Assembly (NCBI GenBank): GCA_026168455.1
Contig: CM047431.1
Coordinates: forward strand, 50,280,029-50,344,028
DNA: 64,000 nt
Reading direction: 5' to 3'
Source of the DNA: Theocolax elegans
Taxonomy: Eukaryota > Arthropoda > Insecta > Hymenoptera > Cerocephalidae
Part shown: piece by piece, positions 44,358-57,458 of the stretch
Layout of the letters: each line of letters begins with the position of its first letter
How positions within the stretch are numbered: the stretch's first letter is position 1
Translations under genes and position numbers: made by a program
Notes under the pieces: generated by a model
Databases searched by the model: none
Seen by the model: only the letters and a program-made list of their open reading frames with translations
What the model was told of the DNA's origin: nothing

Positions 44358-45385
44358 CCCACTAGTTTTTTATATATGAAGAACATTTTAAAATTCTCTT
44401 ATAATACCAAAATGTACGTATTTTTGTATAGTAAAGATGTAATCCACATCCGCATTCGTACTCTCACATTCCTCTTTTTTTTCTTACAAATATAATAATT
44501 TTATCAGAAAATTATGATTTTTTGGATTAAAATTTTATGAGTCAGCTAATACATCCAAGTTTAACGTTGCTGACACACGATAAGTTTTAGTTCAGGACAT
44601 TATCTCCGTGTATACCTTCAATAGACGATAAATATTTGAAGCTTTAACTTTTTTTACTATTTTTTTATACATCAAGGCTGAGTGACGACAAATTATTTAA
44701 AAATAATTTTGAAACGTAATTTTGAGGTTATAGGTTCTCTTTACCCGCAAGAATGTGGGCACCGAACTTGTTATTCCTGATTTCCTGCGAACCAAAATAC
44801 CACAATAAAAAAATAATTAATCGAATTAGATAAAATATTTGTTTGAAACCAAAAAATATTTATAAAGAACGAAAAAAATTATACGTTTAACAGCTGTGCA
44901 TACAATTTCTTTATATGTTTGCAACAATGATTTGTTTACAACTACTAAAACATATATTTTATCGAATTCATTAACTTTTTACTTTTAGTACACGTAAGTA
45001 TTTTAATTTACATAAATTTATTAGATTGTATAGTACTACTAAATTATATATATATATATTATCAAAGAAAAATTTGAAGGTATACTTATGTATATGAAAA
45101 GACTATAGAAAAATAAATATTTACTTTAGTTTTACTATACGAGGAATTACAGGTGCACATATACAGATAGAATTTACTATAAAACATTTTGTACTGGTAT
45201 TTTGTATATAGAGCACCTTTTCAAGAGGGTGTATGCGCAAATGTACAATCTCGTTACTAATACTGCACATCAATGTAAAATCAATAACTTCAATTTTTCA
45301 GGCATCAAGTAAAGATTGCTTTTTATCAATAATGTTACATATACACTATAAATAAAAAAAAATTGATAGTACAATGAATATATAT

Positions 45386-45403
45386 ACTAGGGGGCGAAGC
45401 CCC
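45386..45403 (-). mobile_element. Candidate Helitron-like 3' end (minus orientation)
   Basis: Read on the minus strand, a perfect GGGGC-TTC-GCCCC hairpin is followed at once by CTAG (45390-45387) and T. It faces the similar end at 44017-44021 across about 1.37 kb. The body would extend to higher coordinates and include the tandem repeats at 45460-45830. No Rep/helicase sequence is present, so it would be non-autonomous. Confidence 0.45.
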
Positions 45404-45459
45404 AACCCCCCTATTTTTGGATTATGAAATTAAAAATGAAAAAAAATTACATTGAATTT

Positions 45460-45830
45460 TCTCCGAACTTCGGTAATTTATTATAAATTTTCAAAAAAAG
45501 TCACAGGTTACATCAAATTTATAAAGAAATTTAATGAAAATCTCCCTGTATTTGTGGATTACCAAATTGATTAAGAAAAATAAAATTTTTCATTGAATAT
45601 CCCCGAATTTTGGTAATATATCATCAATTTTCAAGAGAAGCCACAGATTGCATCAATTTTTCTAAATATGATAATGTATAAAGTAATTTAATGAGAACCT
45701 CTCTATATTCGGATTACTAAATTGATTAAGAAAAACAAAGTTTTACATTGAATATACCTGAATTTTGGTAATTTATCACCAATTTTCCAATTTTCAAGTA
45801 AAGCCACAGTGCATCGAATTTTCCTGAATT
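45460..45830. repeat. Tandem repeat, about three diverged units of 135-165 bp
   Basis: The landmark CCGAATTTTGGTAATTTATCA, allowing variation, recurs at about 45466, 45601 and 45766. Each is followed by AATTTTCAA and AGCCACAG-like blocks. The array lies just inside the candidate Helitron end at 45386-45403, as is usual for such elements. Confidence 0.6.
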
Positions 45831-45859
45831 TTTGATTATTTATAATGAATTTTAAAGAA

Positions 45860-48125
45860 AATCACCCTATTTTCATATTATTATATATATTTATGCTTAC
45901 ATAGGTGATCAAAAGTGGGGAATGGATATGGATTTGCGAATCGCTACGTGTGGGATTCATGGTATAGAGCCTATATGGATATACTCGGTATAAAATCTCG
46001 AAAGATGTACCGTTAAGTTTGATGCAATTTTTGTTCGGATGACTGGCGGGTTTATAATTAATCCTATAGTGACCTCTAGCTAATTCGCGATATATAACAT
46101 ATACCCAAGTTCAGCTATTGTATCGATCGCGTACACACATATTTTACACTCGTCGTAATAATTATTATCGGCTATTCCAATTTTTTATTCGGGGTTATTT
46201 TACATTTTGTATATATGCGTATACTTTACAATATACACGCGCGTATTCGTTTTAATAGCCCAGGTGTGTAGGATAGTCGAGGATATTTATATAATAGCCT
46301 GTTTATAAACATATTGAAACTTAGTTTAACGTAACGTTTTTATTACAGTCGCGATCAAACGGTTTTCACGGATTACATTTCAGGTTTTACCGAGCACGCG
46401 AAACCTGTATATCTCCTTTGGACATAAAAGATATGACGTTCAGATCAAAATTTTACTGGTAACAAAACTGTATTTATCTTCCTAATAATGCGTGAAAATT
46501 ATTGTTCAAGCGTTCTCTTTGGTATCATTAGTAAGTGTCGTTTCCAATTCGAAATAACATTTCTTTCTGACAACAGTGAATAAAAATTGTTTCGACTTCA
46601 ACGAATTTAATAACTTTGAGATAAAAAAAATTCCTTAAACAATTCTTAAGATTGTACATTTTTTGTTAATCGATCTTTTATTTCCTTATCGCGTATATGT
46701 CAATTCGATACAGAAATAATTAGCCACTGAGAAAAATTAATATGAATTTGAAAAACATTTCCATGTAAAAAAAATAATCTTGGACCGAGAACTTCAACCA
46801 ATTTTTTTTAATAAATAATTTTACTAAATCATTATTATAATGATATATTAAATTTGAATACTCTGTTAAATGATAATAAATAAATACTGTGTTAAATGTA
46901 TAATTATTTTATAATTAAGAGGAATTTGCGTAAATCTTGGAATATCGATCTTTTTGAGTTACACTTCCTCATTTTTTACACTAGGAAATTCCGCTTGATT
47001 ATAGAAGAATTCGCTTAATTACAGAAGAATCGCGCAGAAGATTTTCTTTTTTAAGGCATATTTAACAAGAATTCCGTCTTGAACAAAAATCTATGTAATG
47101 CATATTATTTAATTACACTGGATTATTCCGTTTTGTCTCCATATCTCCCTACAATATTTAAATTCAAAGAATAGTAGAAGATGCATCGCTCAACAGCAAT
47201 AAAAGCAATTTTAAGCGAACTATTAGAAAAAAAAAATATTCGTCGGCTACTTTTATTCGAATTTACCGAGTATTCTACAAATGCGTTTGACAAATACTTT
47301 TTGTAATGCTTTCATTTCAATTGCGCATCGTTCAATTACTCGAATAGCTTCTCATTTTCAACTTACCTGCAATTTTACAAATCGTTTAGAAAGAAAAAGG
47401 TAAGTATACCAGTCGACAAGAAATAGTCGTCGCTATATTTTGTCACAAAGTAGAAAGAAACTGTATTAACAAAGGTACTAATACGTACGTGAATAAATTC
47501 AATTGTATTAAAACTCGAAATGACGTGCGATGAAAATCAATGTCTTGTGACTATATTATTTCGACAAAAATATGCAAAGTATGCCGCTTTTTTTTTTTCT
47601 TTTTACAAATTATTTTAATACGCGCGTAATTCGTATACGAACCCGTTGACCTGAATAACGTTACCATAAATAATGATAAATCTTCAATAGATTTTCCAAC
47701 GTTCGCAATAATAATGGTTTTTGGGGCAACCGTTGAACTTGGAAATTCTTCAAGATCCATGAATATCGCATAAAATCATTTCGCGTCTCAGGGAATAAGA
47801 AAAATCTTGGTATTCTAAAGGTTAAGCATTTTTCTTTTACGCTACACGTAAAACGCGTAATAATGAAGAAGAAAAAAAAACCTCTTTATTACCAGTGCGC
47901 GTTGAAGCAAGTTAAATGTAATTTTTCTTCAACTAATTAGCCTACAAACCGAGATTCGTGGCGCTAGATACAACAGTATAAACGTAAATGACTAATTTAA
48001 TATTCTATGTTAATACGATCTACCGCTAGATTGTTCAGTTGGCATGTTCCTTTGGAAATTTTTAATCGTGGATATATGTACTGTTGTAATTCGCGTATTT
48101 TGTTGTTTTGGTATAGCTACCCGTG
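45860..48125. other. Noncoding stretch with one isolated minus frame
   Basis: AT-rich intergenic DNA. A minus-strand frame at 47760-47670 begins with ATG, has a normal amino-acid mix (EEFPSSTVAPKTIIIANVGK) and meets a GTAACG donor-like site, so it could be one exon. There is no partner exon or family match, so it is not called as a gene. Confidence 0.4.
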
Positions 48126-48332
48126 AAAAAATGATTGCATGAAGAATGCATGTAAAACACATGTATGCTACATGTGGTCAGATGCATGTAATCTACATGT
48201 GTTTTGTGACCGATTTCTGCATCTATAGTTCATCAATAAAGGTGTAGTTTTTCGTGTACCGTTGATGTAGATGAGGTGTAAATGTAGTGTAGATGTACAC
48301 AAAATTAATCTCATTAATGCTGCATTTTCACG

Positions 48333-48370
<38 letters not shown>

Positions 48371-50282
48371 AACTTCATGAAAACTACATCTTTAATAACG
48401 TACATCATATGAAATAAATGTATTTTATATGAATTCTTCATATAAGTTCTTTATGAAACATTTACATGCATTTTACATAAATTTTGCATGTAACTTGTTA
48501 AAAAATGAATTTTACATCAATGTCAATGCTTTTAATTTATTAAGAAAATAGAACATATTATAACTTTATATAATGTAAGTAATCACATTTACGAAATCAA
48601 TAATGATGTTTTTTTCGATATTTATCATTTTCTCTTGATTTTGATCTTTCTTTGGCTTTTCTATCGAAATGATACTTTCGCCTTTTTTGTGTCTCATAAT
48701 ATCCTTCTCTTTTTCTTGAATCTTTTCTTCCTTTTTCGCTTGAAGATTTCTTTTCGATTAATCCTTCTATTTTAACTTTGTCTGCATCTTTTTTCCTCCT
48801 TTTCTACATATTTTTCTTTACTTTTACTCTCAATAATTATTTATTCGTAAATAAATTATAATTGATTACTTTCTTCTTTTAGGATAGTCTGATTGCGGGT
48901 ATCTGGAAATAAAAACCAAACACAAAGTATCGAAATATTTTTTTTTATATTTAAAACAACGGAAAAGAATTTATGGTAGCAAGAAAATTTTCGATACAGA
49001 AAATTTAAGGTTAATAGGTTATGAGACCTATAACCAAGTCGTATTATTAAATCTGAAAGACTTTTATATTTTTAAAGACTTATCTGAGTAATCTGGTATC
49101 AATCATCTTCATAATTTAGACCTGGTGCTTTAACTCCGACGAAGATTTTATTAGCATCCGCAGCGGCAGCGCAAACAAATTCTCAAAGTCCGTCACACTG
49201 AAGTTGCATCGATGCGAAGTCAAACACAATGAAGTTGCATAAACATATACTTGCATCTTTATTAGTTTAACGTTTGACTTCGCATCGATGCAACTTCAGT
49301 GTGACGGACTTTGAGAATTTGTTTGCGCTGCCGCTGCGGATGCTAATAAAATCTTCGTCGGAGTTAAAGCACCAGGTCTAAATTATGAAGATGATTGATA
49401 CCAGATTACTCAGATAAGTCTTTAAAAATATAAAAGTCTTTCAGATTTAATAGTACGACTTGGTTATAGGTCTCATAACCTATTAACCTTAAATTTTCTG
49501 TATCGAAAATTTTCTTGCTACCATAAATTCTTTTCCGTTGTTTTAAATATAAAAAAAAATATTTCGATACTTTGTGTTTGGTTTTTTATTTCCAGATACC
49601 CGCAATCAGACTATCCTAAAAGAAGAAAGTAATCAATTATAATTTATTTACGAATAAATAATTATTGAGAGTAAAAGTAAAGAAAAATATGTAGAAAAGG
49701 AGGAAAAAAGATGCAGACAAAGTTAAAATAGAAGGGTTAATCGAAAAGAAATCTTCAAGCGAAAAAGGAAGAAAAGATACTGAGGCTAAGAAGAAGGAAA
49801 AGGAAATAATTAGAAAAAGACCAAAAGGACCAAGAGAGGTTAGTAGAGAACATTCAAGAAAAAGAGAAGGATATTATGAGACAGATAAAAGGCGAAAGTA
49901 TCATTTCGATAGAAAAGCCAAAGAAAGATCAAAAACAAGAATAAATGAAAAATATTACAAGAACAGAAGAGAAAATAGATTTTACTACAAAAGATCAAGA
50001 TCAAGATCTTACGAGAGAAGGAAAAGTCAAGATAAATATCGAAAAAAACTTTATTGATTTCGTAAAGGTTATTACTTACGTTATATAAAGTTATAATATG
50101 TTCTTTTTTTTAATAAATTAAAAGCATTTCCATTGACGTAAAATTCATTTTTTAACAAGTTACATGCAAAGTTCATGTAAAATGCATGTAAATGTTTCTT
50201 AAAGAACTTATATGAAGAATTCATGTAAAATACACTTATTTCATATGATGTACGTTATTAAAGATGTAGTTTTCATGAAGTT

Positions 50283-50322
<40 letters not shown>

Positions 50323-50530
50323 CGTGAAAATGCAGCATTAATGAGATTAATTTTGTGTACATCTACACTACATTTACACCTCATCTACATCAACGGTACA
50401 CGAAAACTACACCTTTATTGATGAACTATAGATGCAGAAATCGGTCACAAAACACATGTAGATTACATGCATCGACTACATGTAGCATACATGTGTTTTA
50501 CATGCATTCTTCATGCAATCATTTTTCATA
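48126..50530. mobile_element. Giant foldback element (2.4-kb hairpin)
   Basis: The left arm, 48126-49225, and right arm, 49272-50530, are near-identical reverse complements separated by a 46-bp centre. The outer ends contain dense CATGTA/TACATG words and a (TA)n tract in each arm (about 48335-48368 and about 50285-50320). The right arm is about 160 bp longer because the left arm lacks two blocks. Inner parts carry an acceptor-like TTTCCAG and coding-like sequence. The near identity implies recent formation or gene conversion. A clean target-site duplication was not found. It may be a Foldback-type transposon or an inverted duplication that captured a host gene segment. Confidence 0.8.
49695..50057 (+). 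pseudogene. RS-rich open frame inside the right hairpin arm
   Basis: An open frame of 120 codons ends in TGA at 50055-50057 and has no ATG of its own. It is highly charged (Lys, Arg, Glu) and ends with RSRSRSYERRKSQDKYRK, like arginine/serine domains of splicing factors. The left arm holds a mirrored version with two deletions of about 80 bp each. A stop precedes it at 49692-49694, so any translation would need splicing from upstream. It may be a captured exon of a host RS-domain gene or an element-encoded basic protein. Confidence 0.45.
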
Positions 50531-51554
50531 CCACTGCCAAGAAGTAGAATGTAATTAATTATTGTAATATTATCTTTATCAAAATGAACGAGATTTTTAC
50601 AAATTAAAAATTACATTTTGGAACAATGCGTTGCGTGTGCTTTTATAATATTTTTAGTGGTTTTAGGTTTAAACTATAGGTATTTTGTAAGTTATAATAG
50701 CTATTAATAAGTTACATTTTACAGACTTTCAAACAAATGCCGAATTTATATCAACAAAACAATTGTGATTTCTACTGGGGTATAGAGGTGAAAATCCTCA
50801 AGTATAATTGCGGATCAGATAAAAATAATTAACCAAACTTTTTCATTAAGGTAATAATAATTATTTATAACATTTCTTGCATTTTATTTAAAGAATCCGG
50901 CAGAAGCGTAAATGCGAATGCCTGCACATAGAATCACAATGTACAATATATAATATACGCTACTGCTCAAAAGATTCGATTGATTAAAATAGAAATCGAC
51001 CAAACTTTGAAATTTAATACCTTTAGTTCAAAAACAACATGTTGGAGATCACTCGAAAGGTAATTCAAAAAGGTTTCGATCGATCTGTAACTTAAGTCGG
51101 TTTACGAATTTCAAATTTATTTAATAAAGAAAAGCTTGAAACAAGAAAATTAAAATAAAGCTTTACTTTACAAACGTCTGCATCTGACAAGAAAATGTGT
51201 ATATTAAAAATTCATGCCATGAAAATTTAAGCTTTTTTAAAAAGCTTTCAATTTGTTTTTTTTTTTTTTAATTTTTATCTAACATTATTTTTAAGGAAAT
51301 TTCGAAAGTTTTTATATAAATAAATATTTATACTTATGACATAATACATTTTTACTTTAGTAAACCGAAACTTGAGCGATTATGTAAATTACTTGTTAGT
51401 TTAAATTATAATTAAACTAAAAATTTTAAAAAATCTCTCCGAGGCACAGTCATTTTCGCACTTCTCTATGACATTCTACAATTAATAGAGTAAACCAAAA
51501 ATCTTAAAGGACATTTCGAAATTACAATGAAAACTTGTGCTTTTATTTCGTCAT
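50531..51554. other. AT-rich noncoding stretch
   Basis: No gene or strong repeat is recognised between the giant foldback element and the next dispersed repeat. Confidence 0.5.
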
Positions 51555-51621
51555 ATTTCTGAAACTAAAGGGCCCAAAATATGTAAAAGCTATATGCTTT
51601 TACATTCCAGGCACGATCGTT
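51555..51621 (-). repeat. Dispersed repeat ending AACGATCGTGCC, copy 2
   Basis: This is the reverse-complement match of 44308-44357, with the same CCAGGCACGATCGTTA end and inner GTAAAAGC/GCTTTTAC palindrome. It is followed by a second block (about 51680-51780, with CATACATACATTTTCAAAAA and CGTTTAAAATG) that recurs at about 55240-55335. Confidence 0.5.
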
Positions 51622-54600
51622 AAATATTTTAAAAAATAATATTTAGAAGTTAATATAAAAATAAATTTTATTCAAATCGGTAGAAATTGACTGAATTTTT
51701 CGATTGGCTTGTTTACATACATAGTAATATACATACAAACATACATACATTTTCAAAAACGTTTAAAATGCCTTATTTTACTAATTATTTATATTTACTA
51801 ATTATATATAGGTGATATAATTATGTATGAGGAATATATTATCCAAGAAGAGTAAACATACAAATTATACGTGTTTTACTTCTGATCTATGAAAATGAAA
51901 AGGGATCGGACTTTTCTTGATAGCTTGCTTTTCCTTCTCTATTGGTATTGTATACAATAAATCCTCGTTTAGAACCTTTTTTACAATCTACATAAAGATA
52001 ATAAAATATACATAAATGATACATAAATAATAATAAAATTAAATCTTAGTAATTATTATATTAATTTTTTACATTTATATATTATATTATTTTATTATAT
52101 GTATTGATTAATAATAAATTTAAATTTTAATAGTGAAAGTGATTTTACGATTGAAATAGGGCAATGTAAATTAATTAATACTGTTAACATTTATTGTTAC
52201 AATATGGCTTAAGTATATATAAAATATTTTTGCTGGCATTGTTTTGGTAACGAAACGGTCACAGTGACGGTCACACTCCATCAGTCTACACCTATCTCTC
52301 TTGGTTCATATCGCGCAGAAACACGATTGTTTCCACTTTCAATCTGTTTTCAACCCTTTCAACTGTTGTTTAATTGTTGTTTTATATTCTGATTTTTCAA
52401 CGGAGAATCGTCGAAAAATGGTGCTACGGCGTCACGTTTCTCAGTTGAAAAAAGTTGCCGTAAACAACGCACAATTTCACTATACTTTTCAACGCAATAC
52501 ACAACTTTTATAAAAGTATTGCATTTTTTACAACACGGCTTGATAGTGCAAAAAACTGTTATGTTCAAAACGCAATATTTATTGTACCATATTTTTTTGT
52601 AATTATGGTGTAACGGCCGTATGCTATACACATTCTTACAAATCAAATGTTTTTCTATATATAAGTGTATAATAATATATGTGTTTTTCTTTTCTTTTAT
52701 TCAACAGAGTTATGTAGCTGAATATTTTGATTTCACGATTTTGAAGCGGTTCAAATTTGAACGATTACTTCCATATATGTATCTTCTACGTATTTTTTAA
52801 TTTGAATTATGGACCGCAATATTGGATGAATAATGGTTAAGTAATATTACTGTATACTTATGCATTCGTGTTACTTATTTTTGATATTTGTTTTATTTAC
52901 TTATTTATTACTTTTGGCTTTGGCATATTTTTTACTTTTTGACACAGTGTGCGTAAAAGGCAATTTTACGCACTGCTTGGATTTTAAAAATCGCATTTAC
53001 GCCCACGATATCAAAAAATATTGTTCGATACACGAGCGAAAAATGATTTTCAACTCGCGCAAATATTACCCTCGCTTTGCTCGGGCGATAAACTCGCGCT
53101 CATTCGAAAATCAACACTGTCGCTCTTAAATCGAAAAGTACTATTATTCAATTTATCAAAAATAACTAAATAATAATTTTACAAATATACTTTTTACCAT
53201 GTGCAAAAAGTAAACAATTTTCTTTAAAATACAACACCTGCACCTTCTTATTTTTCTCGGTTGTAAATATATCTCATAAATTAAAAAATATATTTGTAAC
53301 ATAGAATTTTTATTGTCATTTAGTTTTTATATTGTCCGAATTATAAACTTTTTTTCTTGTAAAACAAATAATTTTATACTTTGTACTTTAAAAACTTGCC
53401 AATTGATTTAGATGTGATACATATGTTTTTATTTCTAATTGGTCACTATTGGCAATATATTTTTATTAGCAGAAACTACGAAATAAACTTATATTTCATA
53501 TTCAACATGTAGTAATGCCGAGGAACCTGTAGCTGAGTAAAAATATTCCAAAATTTGAAGACGAATATAAAGTTAATTTATGACATCGCATTCACAACTT
53601 CAGGTATAAAAGAAGTTTTTATGTACCCATTATCAATTATAAAAACTTTGATTTTTTAAGGAAAATTAATCATTCCTTTTTAATTTTAGACATAACATAT
53701 CTCGGGAAAGAAATCTATCAGATGGGTCCTGCTACTATTTTATATAATAATAATCCTGCTAATATTATACATAATATTTTTTATATATAATTTTTGATGT
53801 TCAAATTTAAGTTAATTAATAATATTTTGTTATATATTTCTTTTTTACGTCTAGTACTAGAATATTTATATTGTAATTATAGTAAAAAGACTTTCTCAAA
53901 TTACAAAAATTTCTATTAATTATTCTGCTCTTGTCATGATTAAACTTATATTCATTTATTTTTATTCTGTTTAGTCTAATTAATACAAATGGATCTGTTA
54001 CTACTGGATCTAACACTGATAATGCAACAAAGAGAAACGAGTGAATCAATGAAGCAGGAGTTGCTGGTCAAGCTGCCTTAATCAGCAAGATTCGAATATT
54101 TGATAACAGACTCAAAATTAAATACGTAAATTCTAATAATATATTATTTAAATATTTAAATACATACTTGCTATTGCAAAATTAAAATAATTGTAATTTT
54201 TAAATGAGTTCTATATAATTGAGTCAAGAAACGAAAACTATATATGACGGCTGTGAGTGGTGAATATTGTAGTAGTCCATCCAACGAAGACCAATACTTT
54301 AATAGAATACATAAACTTTAAACTGCTCATTGGATGATGAATCTGACTTTTTAAATAATTTATAAAAATATCGAACTGAAATAGTTGATTATCACGTAGA
54401 AAACCTTTACAAATATTTAAATGATATTTTAAATGACTACAGTGAAAAGATATATTGGATGATTGAAATATCGAATAAGGTCTCAAAAGCGTTTTTTTCT
54501 ATTTGTAAAATCGGCGGCTATTTGAATCGCTTTTATATAATTAATTTATAATATCAAAGTGAGTAAGAAATCTGCAATAGAAAAAAGTTCTCTTTTATTG

Positions 54601-55239
54601 TGATAAACATTTCTTACCTTCAAAATTTATACGTATAATCAATATTTATTCATGATATAAGGTCCGAAAAACGTCTTTTTATTAGTATTATTCAGAAAAA
54701 ATATCAATGTGAGTAAGACACGTTTGATAGAAAAAATTTTCTTTAATTTCTTTAAATTCTTACATTTAAAATTTGTATACGTAAAATTAATACTTATTTA
54801 GATAATGTCTAAAAAGCGTCTTTTCTTGTACATTTGAGGCTTTGTCAATCGATTTTTGTACTTTGTACTTTAAAACTATTAATCTAAGCAAAAAGTCTTT
54901 TATATAAAAAAGATTTATCTTATTGAGATGAAGATGTTTTACATTCAAATTTTTTACAGTACAGTTAAATATTTGTCTTTATAAAAACGATTTTTTTGCA
55001 CTACTTTGACACTTTTATGCGTTTAACTTGCCAGTATTTAGTTGTACATAAAAAGTTATAAAAAATTATCACAGTCATATTTTATATTTAAACATTTTCC
55101 ATATTTATATTTTAGATTATTTAATTTTTTTGTATAATATCGTAGAAAAACGTTTTAGCGGCATTTGAAAAAGTGCTACCTTTCAAGAGCTTTTCAACAA
55201 ATTTGGTCCAAAATAGGAAAATATCATAAAAATGTCAGC
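51622..55239. other. Noncoding stretch with unexplained patches
   Basis: No gene is supported. A less AT-rich patch at 52240-52330 (GGTAACGAAACGGTCACAGT and following) looks promoter-like but has no convincing coding exon after it. The plus frame 52860-53129 is hydrophobic at its start and then runs through an inverted-repeat-like CGCG-rich block (about 53020-53125), so it is treated as noncoding repeat. Confidence 0.4.
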
Positions 55240-55440
55240 CAAATCGGCTCAAAATTGGCAGAGTTATTAGATTAACTTGACTACATATATACACACATAC
55301 ATACATTTTCAAAAACGTTTAAAATGACTTATTTTCTAGACAAAATATGTTTTTGTGTATGAATAAACAATCATTTATGGTGTTACATTTTTCACGATGA
55401 TGATAATATAAGGCACTCTCGTGCAACGATCGTGCCTAAA
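55240..55440. repeat. Dispersed repeat related to 51.7 kb
   Basis: The block CATACATACATTTTCAAAAA, then CGTTTAAAATGACTTATTTT, matches 51750-51780, and the segment ends GGCACTCTCGTGCAACGATC followed by GTGCCT, the same end as the repeats at 44308 and 51621. Upstream text (AAATCGG, GAGTTATT, GATT) also corresponds. It is a third, partial member of one dispersed family. Confidence 0.45.
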
Positions 55441-56111
55441 TATAACGTAATATCAGTAAAAGTTAATCTTACGAATCTACCACCGTAATTATAATTTAAC
55501 TTCCGCACAAGTGAATGATTCAATAATTTTTCAAACTACCGTTTCTCATTGGAATGAAACAATTAGTATGAATTAGTTCGAAGCGAGGTTCGCTTGTAAA
55601 AATTATTAATTACTCGCGCGAACAGTATTTGACCATATCAACTCGCGAATCCATTGAATTCTAATTAATCTTGCAAACTATCGAAACGACATTACGATAT
55701 AAAAGATATAATAACAGTTACATTATAATTAAAATTCAATTTACCCTGATTATTCGTTGAATAGATGTTAAAATCAACGTGTATATATATAGGTAGTGTA
55801 CACACGGGTGGATCCTGGCAGGTTCCATACTGTACGAACGATAATTGGCAGATTGAAATTAAAATTTCGGCGCATCGATCTCCTCGAGCCAGACAATATA
55901 GAAGAGGGTGGTACGTTACACTCACCGAGTACCCTATACCGAGAACCTCGACTAAAATCGCCGCGAAAATTCGTTATTATCAATTACCCCCGTTAGACTC
56001 GGTGGCACAAAGGAACCTAAGTTTTCCTTCAACGTAAACTTGGTCGTTTTCATGCCGCGAGGCGAAATTTGGTATATACATCAGGGGATGCGATATAAAG
56101 CGCGTATCGAC

Positions 56112-56147
<36 letters not shown>

Positions 56148-57458
56148 AAGATATTCTCGGCACCGGTCTTCCTGTATATATCGCGTTACAAGGCTTTTCA
56201 TCCGAACGGAGGGTGGAAGCCAGAGGAGCGAACGTAAAAGGGGGATGTGAGCGGATTCGGTGACTATATCCACGATGGGGCTGAATTCTTTTTTTTTTTT
56301 TTATTTCCCTCGTACTTTTTTTAAGGCTGGTGTTATCGTAATGCTCCGAGATTATCCTATGGCTCGCTAGGGGATGTTTAAAGTAACATTTTGGTGAAAG
56401 AGGTGCTTTTGGAATGATTTACCCTTTTTTCCTTTTTCGTTTTTTCGTCGTTAATGCCGACGCTAAGTGGGTGCGTATTAATTTGTATTATTTAATTTTC
56501 ATTTACTCACACGGGGATATGAAGACGGGTAGTTAGGTGCTTTATTATTTTATATAAGAGATTTTGGTGTATAAGTACGCGAGGATTAGATATTTACAAA
56601 ATTTCAATACTATCTCTGAATAGTAGTAAAAAATTTTTTTATTTGCTAAATACGGCAGCTGATGATGAAGTATTTTTTCATCTACTTTACAACAAATTAA
56701 AAAAATACGAATAATACTTCCAGCCTTGTTCGAACAGTTGAAAATCCTTACAGATAATTCAGATGGTTTTCTAATGAGTCCATGTAATTTGTAATTCACT
56801 TATGTTATATTTCCAGTAAGGTAAACCGTCCCACAGTTAATAAACGTTTTTTGACACATTTTTTGTTTTGTTCTTATATTACAAATATGGGTAAACTATT
56901 CGAAGTAGGCACCCTTCCTACAAATAATAGTTTATCTTAATTTTTTAATTTAAAAGGTTTTAATAATTATTTTTTTAACCCGTATGTGTTGTATGTCAAA
57001 ATATAATATATAAATATAATATATATAATACAAAAATATAAAAATATGTCGTAATACTCATCTCTTTCACTAGTGAAAATCAAAGCATTTATATAAAACG
57101 TTCTTTTATCCAAAAATTGGTCGGTTTATCGAATATGGTCAATAGCTTTGTAATTAATCTCCAAACACTATTTGCATACTTAGATTAATAAAATTTTACA
57201 CGAACACGATTGAAACTGCTATGTTATTTCATTTAAACATTATAAGGATAAATCTAAGAATTTTATCTGTTTTACGTAATAAAATATAAAAGCTAACCCT
57301 CTAGAGTGTAGTTTTAAAGGTTAAGTATAATCAATAATAAATACGTAACATTATGGTTTGATAAACACTACAAAGCGTATCGATTCAACTTATTCAATAC
57401 ATTTCTTATAACTTATTCGATTCAATTTATTTTTGTTACGTTGAATTATCAAATACGC
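55441..57458. other. Noncoding stretch with CpG-rich patch and (TC)16
   Basis: The patch 55790-56260 is less AT-rich than its surroundings and contains a (TC)16 run at 56115-56146. Overlapping plus and minus frames here have no domain or splice support. It resembles the patches at 15.1 and 38.4 kb and may be regulatory or an untranslated exon. The remainder is AT-rich. Confidence 0.4.

Noticed and set aside
47551..47760. Minus-strand frame starting at 47760
   Set aside because: Its first 30 codons look exon-like and reach a donor-like GTAACG, but no partner exon or family could be found.
52860..53129. 89-codon plus-strand frame with hydrophobic N-terminus
   Set aside because: The hydrophobic start is a T-rich tract and the rest crosses an inverted-repeat-like CGCG block; no family motif.
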